Shown piece by piece: positions 42,548 to 50,483 of a DNA stretch of 64,000 bases. The position numbers and the translations under genes were made by a program. The number at the start of each line of letters is the position of its first letter. Positions within the stretch are counted from its first letter, which is position 1. The notes under the pieces are model-generated. The model was not told the DNA's origin. It made no database searches and saw only the letters and a list, made by a program, of their open reading frames with translations. The stretch spans positions 8,432,001 through 8,496,000 of the forward strand of contig NZ_JBCJKP010000001.1 of assembly GCF_039503195.1 (NCBI RefSeq), read 5' to 3'. The stretch comes from Streptomyces mirabilis (lineage in GTDB: Bacteria; Actinomycetota; Actinomycetes; Streptomycetales; Streptomycetaceae).

Positions 42548-44575
42548 ATGAAACTCAACAGAACGCTGCCCTGGTGCCTCTCGCTCGTCCTGGCCGTGCC
42601 GCTCGTCGCGCTGACCGGCACGGCGGCGCAGGCGGCCACCGACTACCAGGCCGAGGACGCCACGATCTCGCAGGGCGCCGTCGCCACCAACCACACCGGC
42701 TACACGGGCACCGGCTTCGTCGACTACACCAACATCACCGGCTCGTACGTGGAGTTCACGGTGAGCGCGGCCACGGCCGGCACCTCCTCGCTGGCCCTGC
42801 GCTACGCCAACGGCACGACCGTCGACCGCCCGATGGACCTCTCCGTCAACGGTACGGTCGTCGCCTCCGGTGTCTCCTTCCCGGCCACCGCCGACTGGAA
42901 CACCTGGGCGACGAAGAGTGTGAACGTCCCGCTCGATGCGGGTTCCAACAAGATCCGCGCGACCGCCACCACGGCGAACGGCGGCCCCAACCTCGACCGT
43001 GTCGGCGTCGGTACCGCCGCCGACACCCAGGCACCCTCGCGGCCGGGCCAGCCGAGCTGCTCGGCCATCGGCGAGGACGGCCTCACCCTTTCCTGGGGTG
43101 CCTCCACGGACAACGTCGGCGTGTCCGCGTACGACCTCTACGAGCACGGCAACAAGCTCGGCGAGGCGGCCGGTGACGCGACCTCCAAGGTGCTCACCGG
43201 CCTGAGTCCGAACACCACCTACAACCTCACCGTCATCGCCCGCGACGCCGCCGGCAACGCCTCCCAGGCCAGCCCGGTCGTCGACTGCACGACGCGGCCC
43301 AGCTCCGACACCACCCCGCCCGGCAAACCCGGCACCCTCACCTCCTCGAACGTCACGGCCACCAGCGCCGACCTGAGCTGGGGCGCCTCGACCGACGACA
43401 AGGCGGTCGTCGGCTACGACGTGCGCAGCGACACGACGGTCTACAAGAGCGTCACCGGTACGTCGACCACGCTCACCGGGCTCGCCTGCAACAGCCCGTA
43501 CACGCTGAACGTGGTGGCGCGCGACGCGGCCGGCAACGTGTCGCCGCAGAGCAACACGGTCACCTTCACGACCAAGGCCTGTGCCACCGACGGCGGGGTC
43601 CCCTCGTCCATCGGGACCGTCTCCAGCGGCTGGACGATCCCCTGGGGCACGTACTGGATGCCCGACGGGCAGACGGCGCTGGTCACCGAGCGGGACGACT
43701 TCCGGGTCTGGAGGGTCACCAAGGACGGCACGAGGACCCAGGTCGGAACCGTGCCGAACGCCGTCACCACGAACGGCGAGGGCGGACTGCTGGGTGTGGC
43801 CGTCGACCCGAAGTGGGCCACCAACCACTACGTGTACTTCATGCACACGGCCTCGGAGGGCAACCGCGTCGTCCGCATGACCTACGACGGCAACTCCCTC
43901 ACCAACTACACGATCCTCCTCCAGGGCATCAAGAAGAACCGCTACCACAACGGCGGACGCCTCGCCTTCGGTCCCGACGGCTATCTGTACGTCTCCACCG
44001 GCGAGGCCCAGACACCCGAACTGGCCCAGGACAAGACGTCGTTGAACGGCAAGATCCTGCGGATGACGACGGACGGCAAGGCCGCCCCCGGCAACCCGTT
44101 CGGCAACTACGTCTACAGCTACGGGCACCGCAACCCGCAGGGCCTCGCCTTCGACCGCAACGGCCGCCTGTGGGAGGCGGAGTTCGGCAACAGCTCCAAG
44201 GACGAGCTCAACCTCATCAAACCGGGCGCCAACTACGGCTGGCCGACCTGTGAGGGCAGCTGCAGCGTCTCCGGGATGACCAACCCGAAGGCGACCTGGA
44301 ACGTCTCCGAGGCGTCACCCAGCGGCATCGCGATCGTCCGCAACGTCGTCTACATGGCGTCCCTGCGCGGCGAACGGCTGTGGCGCATCCCCCTCACCGG
44401 CGACACGGAGAACGTCGGCACGCCGACGGCGTACTACGTCGGCACCTACGGCCGGCTGCGTACGGTCACCGAGGTGCCCGGCGCCGACCAGCTCTGGCTC
44501 TCCACCACCAACTGCGACAACAACGGAGGAGCGGCGGACGGCTCGGACAAGATCTTCAAGGTGAGCATCAACTAG
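42548..44575 (+). CDS. secreted PQQ-dependent sugar dehydrogenase with CBM35 and two FnIII
   Basis: 675 aa. Signal peptide (1-29, AQA), CBM35-like module (about 32-158; YQAEDATISQGAVATNHTG), two fibronectin III domains (about 165-255 and 262-347), then a six-bladed GDH/pyranose-dehydrogenase propeller (about 353-675; GGLLGVAVDPKW, YHNGGRLAFGPDGYLYVSTG, GHRNPQGLAFDRNGRLWEAEFG). It oxidises aldose sugars to lactones with PQQ and passes electrons to a cytochrome, quinone or other acceptor. The only PQQ-using enzyme seen, it ends the run that begins with pqqA. Carbohydrate-binding and FnIII modules on this enzyme class are unusual. Confidence 0.87.
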   Translation: MKLNRTLPWCLSLVLAVPLVALTGTAAQAATDYQAEDATISQGAVATNHTGYTGTGFVDYTNITGSYVEFTVSAATAGTSSLALRYANGTTVDRPMDLSVNGTVVASGVSFPATADWNTWATKSVNVPLDAGSNKIRATATTANGGPNLDRVGVGTAADTQAPSRPGQPSCSAIGEDGLTLSWGASTDNVGVSAYDLYEHGNKLGEAAGDATSKVLTGLSPNTTYNLTVIARDAAGNASQASPVVDCTTRPSSDTTPPGKPGTLTSSNVTATSADLSWGASTDDKAVVGYDVRSDTTVYKSVTGTSTTLTGLACNSPYTLNVVARDAAGNVSPQSNTVTFTTKACATDGGVPSSIGTVSSGWTIPWGTYWMPDGQTALVTERDDFRVWRVTKDGTRTQVGTVPNAVTTNGEGGLLGVAVDPKWATNHYVYFMHTASEGNRVVRMTYDGNSLTNYTILLQGIKKNRYHNGGRLAFGPDGYLYVSTGEAQTPELAQDKTSLNGKILRMTTDGKAAPGNPFGNYVYSYGHRNPQGLAFDRNGRLWEAEFGNSSKDELNLIKPGANYGWPTCEGSCSVSGMTNPKATWNVSEASPSGIAIVRNVVYMASLRGERLWRIPLTGDTENVGTPTAYYVGTYGRLRTVTEVPGADQLWLSTTNCDNNGGAADGSDKIFKVSIN

Positions 44576-44593
44576 TCAAGGTGAGCGTCAACT
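44556..44593. repeat. 18-bp tandem duplication across the dehydrogenase stop
   Basis: TCAAGGTGAGCATCAACT (44556-44573) is repeated with one change at 44576-44593, period 20. The stop TAG lies between the copies. Confidence 0.85.
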
Positions 44594-44619
44594 GGCCGGA
44601 CCGAGGCGTTGCAGCGGGC

Positions 44620-46446
44620 TCATGCCCGGTACAACGCCTCCACCTCCGTCGCGTACGCGTTCTCGATCGCCTTCCGCTTCAACTTCAGCGACGGCGTCAG
44701 CAGCCCGTGCTCCTCGGTGAACTGGTTCGCCAGTATCCGGAACGTACGGATCGACTCGGCCTGCGAGACCAGGGTGTTCGCGGCGACCACCGCCCGCCGC
44801 ACCTCGGTCTCCAGGTCCGGGTCGCGCACCAGGTCGGACGGGGACAGCCGCGTCTTGCCCCGCATCTGCAGCCAGTGTTCGACGGCCTCGGAGTCGAGGG
44901 TGACGAGCGCCGCGATGTACGGCCGGTCGTTGCCGACCACGATGCACTGGGCGACCAGCGGATGGTCACGCACGCGCTCCTCCAGGACGCCCGGCGAGAC
45001 GCTCTTGCCGCCGGAGGTCACCAGGATCTCCTTCTTGCGCCCGGTGATGGTGAGAAAGCCATCCTCATCGAGGGTGCCGAGGTCGCCGGTGGCGAGCCAG
45101 CCGTCGTGCAGTGCGGCGTCGGTGGCCTTGGGGTCGTTCAGATAGCCCTGGAAGATGTTGTCGCCGTGCAGCCAGATCTCGCCGTCGTCCGCGATGTGCA
45201 CGGTCGTGCCCGGAATGGCCTGGCCGACCGTCCCGTACCGGGTCCGCTCGGGCGGGGTGACGACGGCGGCGGCGGTGGTCTCGGTGAGCCCGTATCCCTC
45301 GTAGATCTGGATGCCCGCGCCGGCGAAGAACAGCCCGAGCCGACGGTCCATCGCGGAGCCGCCCGACACCGCGTGTCTGACCCGGCCGCCCATGGCGGCG
45401 CGCATCTTGGTGTAGACGACCTTGTCGAAGAACTGGTGCTGCATCCGCAGGCTCGCCGACGGCCCGGCGCCGATCCCCCACGCCTTCGCCTCGATCGCGT
45501 CCGCGTAGCGGACCGCGACCTCCACGGCCTTCTCGAAGGCTCCGGACTTTCCGTCCTTCTCGGCCTTGCGGCGGGCCGCGTTGAAGACCTTCTCGAAGAT
45601 GTACGGCACCGCCAGGATGAACGTCGGCTGGAACGCGGCCAGGTCGGGCAGCAGCACGGCGGCATGCATCTGAGGCTGATGGCCCAGCTTGACCTTCCCG
45701 AGGACTCCCGCGACCTGGACCATCCGCCCGAAGACATGCGCGAGCGGCAGGAACAGCAGTGTGGACGCCTGGTTGTCGCGCTTGGAGGTGAAGATCGGTT
45801 CCATGAGCCCGATGACCGTGCTCGCCTCGGCCATGAAGTTGGCGTGCGAGATGACGCAGCCCTTGGGGCGGCCCGTGGTGCCCGAGGTGTAGATGATCGT
45901 CGCGATCGACTCGGGGGTGACGGCGCGCCGGTGCCGGTGCACCACCTCGTCGTCGATGCCCGCGCCCGCCTCGTAGAGCTCCTGCACCGCGCCGGAGTCC
46001 AGTTGCCAGAGTTTGTGCAGCTGGGGCAGTCGGTCGATCACCGTGGCGATGGTCATCGCGTGGTCCTCGTGCTCGACCACCGCGGCCGACACCTGCGCGT
46101 CGTGCAGCATCCAGAAGACCTGCTCGGCCGAGGACGTCGAGTACATGGGGACGACGTGGGCGCCGATCGTCCACAATGCGTAGTCGAAGAGTGTCCATTC
46201 GTAGCGGGTACGGGACATGATCGCGACCCGGTCCCCGAACCGGATCCCCTGGGCGAGCAGCCCTTTGGCAAGGGCGAGGACCTCGTCACGGAACTCGGCG
46301 GCCGTCACATCGCGCCACTGTCCGTTCTCGTCCTTGCGGCCGAACGCGGCCCGCAGCGGGTCCTCCTGGGCATGGTCGAAGACGACGTCGGCCAGGCCGC
46401 CCACCGGCGGCGCCGACGCCAACGGAGGGTTGGTGAACTCGCGCAA
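44620..46446 (-). CDS. long-chain fatty acyl-CoA synthetase (FadD15-like)
   Basis: 608 aa ANL-superfamily adenylating enzyme: phosphate loop IIYTSGTTGRPKGCV (about 172-186), YGLTETTAA, GDLGTLDEDGFLTITGRKKE and the C-terminal Lys region SLKLKRKAI. It activates fatty acids as acyl-AMP and transfers them to CoA. The TTG start at 46446 was chosen because AGGAG lies 6 bases ahead and the product then begins with the family's REFTNPPL; a longer frame to 46545 has a Pro/Arg-rich leader. Converges on the dehydrogenase gene. Confidence 0.87.
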   Translation of the reverse strand: MREFTNPPLASAPPVGGLADVVFDHAQEDPLRAAFGRKDENGQWRDVTAAEFRDEVLALAKGLLAQGIRFGDRVAIMSRTRYEWTLFDYALWTIGAHVVPMYSTSSAEQVFWMLHDAQVSAAVVEHEDHAMTIATVIDRLPQLHKLWQLDSGAVQELYEAGAGIDDEVVHRHRRAVTPESIATIIYTSGTTGRPKGCVISHANFMAEASTVIGLMEPIFTSKRDNQASTLLFLPLAHVFGRMVQVAGVLGKVKLGHQPQMHAAVLLPDLAAFQPTFILAVPYIFEKVFNAARRKAEKDGKSGAFEKAVEVAVRYADAIEAKAWGIGAGPSASLRMQHQFFDKVVYTKMRAAMGGRVRHAVSGGSAMDRRLGLFFAGAGIQIYEGYGLTETTAAAVVTPPERTRYGTVGQAIPGTTVHIADDGEIWLHGDNIFQGYLNDPKATDAALHDGWLATGDLGTLDEDGFLTITGRKKEILVTSGGKSVSPGVLEERVRDHPLVAQCIVVGNDRPYIAALVTLDSEAVEHWLQMRGKTRLSPSDLVRDPDLETEVRRAVVAANTLVSQAESIRTFRILANQFTEEHGLLTPSLKLKRKAIENAYATEVEALYRA

Positions 46447-46755
46447 TCCCGCTCCTAGTGGCGCTCCGCACAGCGCCGTGAAAGCTACCCCACCGCGCCG
46501 TCGGGCGGGAGGGGGCCGGAGCGGGGGTGTGTGCGGCATATGCACAGGTCAGCCGAGAAAATGCCCGCACAAGGGGAAGGGCCGGACAGAATCCCGTACG
46601 GTTCCGTAGGTTTCGGTCCCGTAATCTCCACGGAATCTGTACGACCCTCCTACGGGGTGCGGGGCGCCGAATACCGGACACGGGATCTCCGATTCCGTGC
46701 TGTGCGGCGACCGCCGGAGCCGGTCCCGGTGGCTCCGGGACCGGCTCCGCCGGCG
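46447..46755. other. intergenic stretch without a recognised gene
   Basis: It contains a CGTACGGTTCCGTAGG-like region near 46597 that could hold promoter elements for the acyl-CoA synthetase gene, and the terminator at 46716-46748. No credible coding sequence was found. Confidence 0.4.
46716..46748. terminator. strong hairpin terminator
   Basis: A perfect 14-bp stem GGAGCCGGTCCCGG / CCGGGACCGGCTCC with a 5-nt loop lies 8 bases past the stop of the minus-strand MFS remnant, marking an authentic ancestral gene end. Confidence 0.75.
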
Positions 46756-47020
46756 TCATGACCGGGCCCTCACCGGTGTCATGCGCGGGACGCCGTCGCC
46801 CGCTTCGCCGGTGCCTCGGCCGTGTCCGTCACAGCGCGGCGTCCGCACCAACACCACTACCAGCGCACCGGCGACCATCCCCGTCACGCCCGCCGCCACC
46901 GACGCCGAGTCGAGCCCCGAGACGAACGCGGCCCGCAGGGCGTGTTCGAAGAGCGGGCCGCGCAGTGCCCCGGCGCCGCCGCCGGCCAGGGTGTGGGCCG
47001 CGTCGTGCGGGAGCGTGTCC
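46756..47020 (-). pseudogene. 3' end of an MFS drug-transporter gene
   Basis: The frame carries only the last extracellular loop, a final helix and a cytoplasmic tail of a DHA2-type transporter (HTLAGGGAGALRGPLFEHAL, VTGMVAGALVVVLVR, then a polar C-terminus). Upstream of about 47020 the same frame becomes antisense of an Lrp fragment. The terminator directly downstream supports this being a real gene's end. Confidence 0.55.
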
Positions 47021-47022
47021 TG

Positions 47023-47235
47023 CATGCGGGCCCTCGCCACCCACGACGAGATCGCCTTCGCCGCGGCGACGGCCGGCCCCTCCAACATCGCGTCACCGCC
47101 GTCGCCCGTGACACGGCGGGCCTCTACGCCTACCTGAGCGGCCGCCTCGGCACCCTCGAAGGGGTCCAGCACGTCGAGACGACCCCGTTCCTGCGCCGCA
47201 TCAAGCAACTCACGTACGCGAGACCGACCCGCTAG
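47023..47235 (+). pseudogene. 3' fragment of an Lrp/AsnC regulator gene, frameshifted
   Basis: One frame gives ALATHDEIAFAAATAGPSNI. Near 47090 the reading shifts to another frame giving AVARDTAGLYAYLSGRLGTL, EGVQHVETTPFLRRIKQLTY and a stop. Together these are the C-terminal RAM ligand domain of an Lrp-type regulator. The HTH half is missing. The pairing with an MFS remnant suggests a lost Lrp-controlled exporter locus. Confidence 0.6.
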
Positions 47236-48103
47236 CCCCGCCACCCCTGAGCAGCCGGTCCCCGCCGCCCAGGATCGCGGCCGCGAGGGCGTCCGCCGCG
47301 CCCTGTGCGGACGTACGCCGCTGTCCGTGCACCAGGACGAAGTCGACCTCGCCCAGTTCCGGCAGGCCCGCGCGGTCCGGGACGCGGACGAGGCCGGGAG
47401 GGATCAGTCCGCGCGAGTGGGCCATCACGCCGAGGCCCGCGCGGGCCGCCGCGACGAGGGCGTTCAGGCTGCCGCTGGTGCAGGCGATGCGCCACGCGCG
47501 GCCCTGGCGTTCCAGGGCTTCGAAGGCGAGGGCGCGGGTGATGCCCGGGGGCGGGTAGACGATCAGGGGGACCGGGCGGTCGGGGTCGAGCCGCAGGCGT
47601 TCCGCGCCGATCCACACCAGGCGGTCGTGCCAGACCAGCTCGCCGCGCGGATCCTCGGGCCGCCGCTTCGCCAGCACCAGGTCCAGCCTGCCCGCCGTGA
47701 GCTGTTCGTGCAGCGTGCCGGACAGCTCGACCGTCAGCTCCAGGTCCACCTCCGGATGGTCGTACCGGAAGCCCTCCAGGATCTCGGGGAGCCGGGTCAG
47801 TACGAAGTCCTCGGAGGCGCCGAAGCGCAGCCGGCCGCGCAGCCGGGTGCCCGTGAAGAAGGCGGTCGCCTGCTCGTGCACCGCCAGGATGCGGCGCGCG
47901 AAGCCGAGCATCGCCTCGCCGTCCTCGGTGAGCTCCACGGAGTGCGTGTCGCGCGAGAACAGCTGCCGTCCCACCGCGTCCTCCAGGCGGCGCACGTGCT
48001 GGCTGACGGTGGACTGGCGCAGCCCGAGCCGTCGTGCGGCCTGCGTGAAGCTCAGGGTCTGGGCCACCGCCAGGAAGGTGCGCAGTTGGGAGGGGTCGTA
48101 CAC
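47210..48103 (-). CDS. LysR-family transcriptional regulator
   Basis: 297 aa. N-terminal winged helix (residues 5-62; QAARRLGLRQSTVSQHVRRL) and a periplasmic-binding-protein-like effector domain (about 90-290). It resembles the LrhA/HexA group in the recognition-helix region. GTG at 48103 gives the usual family N-terminus. It is divergent from a bile-acid-type symporter gene, and a 15-bp palindrome with a T-N11-A core lies between; the symporter is the likely target. The 3' end overlaps the Lrp fragment. Confidence 0.88.
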   Translation of the reverse strand: MYDPSQLRTFLAVAQTLSFTQAARRLGLRQSTVSQHVRRLEDAVGRQLFSRDTHSVELTEDGEAMLGFARRILAVHEQATAFFTGTRLRGRLRFGASEDFVLTRLPEILEGFRYDHPEVDLELTVELSGTLHEQLTAGRLDLVLAKRRPEDPRGELVWHDRLVWIGAERLRLDPDRPVPLIVYPPPGITRALAFEALERQGRAWRIACTSGSLNALVAAARAGLGVMAHSRGLIPPGLVRVPDRAGLPELGEVDFVLVHGQRRTSAQGAADALAAAILGGGDRLLRGGGASGSVSRT

Positions 48104-48115
48104 ACCCGCCAGGTT

Positions 48116-48130
48116 ATCGCGATTCGCGAT
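48116..48130. promoter_or_regulatory. LysR-type operator
   Basis: ATCGCGA-T-TCGCGAT is a perfect 15-bp palindrome containing T-N11-A, 13 bases upstream of the lysR start and 126 upstream of the symporter start. Confidence 0.6.
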
Positions 48131-48255
48131 GACAGTCAGAACGGTATGACGGATTCCCGATCGCTGGCCGGAAGAGGACGATGGAGAGGGCACGACCCGC
48201 CCCGGGACCACCCTTGCCCGGGCCGCCCCGTACGACGTCTGAGCAGTGGAGCACC

Positions 48256-49296
48256 GTGAAACGCCTGCAGTGGCCGAGTTGGATGCCGATCGACCCGTAC
48301 ATCCTGCTGTTGCTCGGGACAGTGGGCCTCGCGGCCCTGCTCCCGGCACAGGGCACGGGCGCCGACGTCGCGTCGGGCGCGTCCACGGCCGCCATCGCCT
48401 TCCTCTTCTTCCTCTACGGGGCCCGGCTCTCCACCCGTGAGGCGGTCGAGGGCCTCAGGCACTGGCGGCTCCACGGCACCGTCCTGGCCTGCACCTTCGT
48501 CGTCTTCCCGCTGCTCGGCCTGGCCGCCCGCGGCCTCGAACCGGTGCTCCTGACGCACAACCTCTACACCGGTCTGCTCTTCCTCACACTCGTCCCCTCG
48601 ACCATCCAGTCGTCGATCGCCTTCACCTCCATGGCCCGCGGCAACGTGCCCGCCGCGATCTGCGCCGGCTCCTTCTCCTCCCTCGCGGGCATCGTCGTCA
48701 CCCCGCTGCTCGCCGCGGCACTGCTGGGCGGCAGCGGCGGCGGTTTCTCCGCGGACTCGCTGGTCAAGATCGTGCTCCAACTGCTGGTGCCGTTCCTCGC
48801 CGGGCAGGTGCTCCGGCGCTGGATCGGCGGATTCATCACGCGCCACAAGAAGGTCCTCGGGTACGTCGACCGTGGCTCGATCCTGCTCGTCGTCTACACC
48901 GCGTTCAGCGAGGGCATGGTGCAGGGCATATGGCACCAGGTGAGCGCGGTGCGACTGGCGGGCCTGCTCGCGGTCGAGGGCGTGCTGCTCGCGGTGATGC
49001 TGACCCTCACCTGGTACGGCGCGAAGGCGCTGGGCTTCCACCGCGAGGACCGCATCGCGATCCAGTTCGCCGGGTCGAAGAAGTCCCTCGCCTCGGGACT
49101 CCCCATGGCCAGCGTGCTGTTCGGCGCGCACGCCTCGCTCGCCGTGCTGCCGCTGATGCTCTTCCACCAGATGCAGCTGATGGTGTGCGCGGTGATCGCC
49201 AAGCGCCGCGCCCACGACCCCGGGGCGGCTACGACCCCGGTTCCCCCAGTCGCAGCGTCACGAATCGCGGTCGGTACAGCGCCACGTTCCGACTGA
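48256..49296 (+). CDS. bile acid:sodium symporter-like (SBF-like) transporter
   Basis: 346 aa, about nine to ten membrane helices, PF13593-type SBF_like. Visible features: FLFFLYGARLSTREAVEGL, TLVPSTIQSSIAFTSMARGN (crossover helix region) and AGSKKSLASGLPMASVLF. Family members move organic anions with sodium; the substrate is unknown. GTG at 48256 has GGAG close by; ATG at 48283 is an alternative. The stop overlaps the convergent gene by 68 bases. Confidence 0.83.
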   Translation: MKRLQWPSWMPIDPYILLLLGTVGLAALLPAQGTGADVASGASTAAIAFLFFLYGARLSTREAVEGLRHWRLHGTVLACTFVVFPLLGLAARGLEPVLLTHNLYTGLLFLTLVPSTIQSSIAFTSMARGNVPAAICAGSFSSLAGIVVTPLLAAALLGGSGGGFSADSLVKIVLQLLVPFLAGQVLRRWIGGFITRHKKVLGYVDRGSILLVVYTAFSEGMVQGIWHQVSAVRLAGLLAVEGVLLAVMLTLTWYGAKALGFHREDRIAIQFAGSKKSLASGLPMASVLFGAHASLAVLPLMLFHQMQLMVCAVIAKRRAHDPGAATTPVPPVAASRIAVGTAPRSD

Positions 49297-50473
49297 GGTT
49301 CGCCTGCGCCGAGACACCGCCCGTGGTGTCCAGCCAGTTCACGTCATAGCTCAGGACGAGCCGGTCGCCGTCGCTCAGCTCCGCGTGCACCTGCGGGTTG
49401 TACGCGGCCACCTGCCCCTGCGGCAGGGCCGGACTGAAGCTCCGGGTGGGCCCGTGCCAGGGGCCGGTCGGCGCGCACGCCCAGTACGAGGTGATCGTCG
49501 TCAGGCCCGCGGTGCCCGCCGCCATCGTGAACAGGACGTACGTCCCGCCGGCCCGCACCACTGTGAAAGCGCTGCCGACCCCCGTGCGCCGCTCGTCCCC
49601 GAGCACCGGCCCCGGTCGTGCCCGCACCGCCCATCCGCCGCCGTCCCAGTACTCCCAGGCCGCCGGCTGCCCGAGCCGGCCGCGCGGCACCCGCGCCACG
49701 TACGCCTGCGAGGCGGGACGCGAGGTGGCCTGGCCGTCGTCGCCGCCGAAGACGTACGTCCACGCGCCCGCGTCGACCGTCGAGGTGCCGAACAGCACCC
49801 GCCTGGAGGGATCGGTCACGGAACTCTGGTCCAAGGCCGTGGTGATGCCTTCCAGCCGCAGGTCGGGCAGCGAGAGCGTGGCGATCTCGGTGGACGTGGG
49901 CACGCCGTAGATCCAGGGAGCCTGGCCGGCGGTACGCGTCCACAGCAGGACGCGGACGACCTGCTCGGAGGAACCGGGGGAGCGCGGTTCGACACGGGCC
50001 GCGACCGGCCACCGCCACCGCCCCGGCCCGAGGTCGGGGAACACCGGCGCCGGCAGTGTCGTCTCCAGCCGCCCGTCCTTCGCCATGACCACAGCCGAGT
50101 TCCGCACCAGGGGCGCACTCGTGTCGCGCCACGCGTACGACTCGCCGACCGGGTTCGGAGGCGCGTGCACCTGGCCCAGATACGTGTCCGAGAACAGCCA
50201 CAGCACCCGCCCGTCCGGCAGCCGCACCGAGTGCGTGCCGTCGCCGCCGGTCCAGTCGTCGACACGGCTCGCGTCGTCCCCGTATCGCGCGAACTCGCCC
50301 GTGAGCCGAGCGTCCGCGCTCCAGGACCGCGGCGTACGGGCCGTGCACGCGCCGCCGCCCTCCCGGTCGTGGTCGGGGAGGGCGGAGAGCAGCACGGCCG
50401 CGCAGACCAGGGTGAGCAGGACACCGAGGCCGGCCCCGGTCCGCCGTCGTCGTGCTCGTGCGTCGTCGGGCAC
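49229..50473 (-). CDS. secreted or anchored DUF4185/DUF5005-like beta-propeller
   Basis: 414 aa. A basic N-terminus and one hydrophobic segment (about 15-32) suggest a signal anchor or signal peptide. The rest has repeated propeller-like units (LWLFSDTYLG, YGVPTSTEIATLSL, WTYVFGGDD, YVLFTMAAG) as in DUF4185/DUF5005 and GH43/GH117-like proteins. GTG start 10 bases after the sialidase stop indicates an operon. Possibly acts on sialylated or related glycans; activity unproven. Confidence 0.65.
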   Translation of the reverse strand: MPDDARARRRRTGAGLGVLLTLVCAAVLLSALPDHDREGGGACTARTPRSWSADARLTGEFARYGDDASRVDDWTGGDGTHSVRLPDGRVLWLFSDTYLGQVHAPPNPVGESYAWRDTSAPLVRNSAVVMAKDGRLETTLPAPVFPDLGPGRWRWPVAARVEPRSPGSSEQVVRVLLWTRTAGQAPWIYGVPTSTEIATLSLPDLRLEGITTALDQSSVTDPSRRVLFGTSTVDAGAWTYVFGGDDGQATSRPASQAYVARVPRGRLGQPAAWEYWDGGGWAVRARPGPVLGDERRTGVGSAFTVVRAGGTYVLFTMAAGTAGLTTITSYWACAPTGPWHGPTRSFSPALPQGQVAAYNPQVHAELSDGDRLVLSYDVNWLDTTGGVSAQANLSRNVALYRPRFVTLRLGEPGS

Positions 50474-50483
50474 GGACGGGACG

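Noticed and set aside
41648-44128. 826-codon minus-strand open frame
   Set aside because: Antisense of the glycosidase fusion and PQQ dehydrogenase; no domains or start signal.
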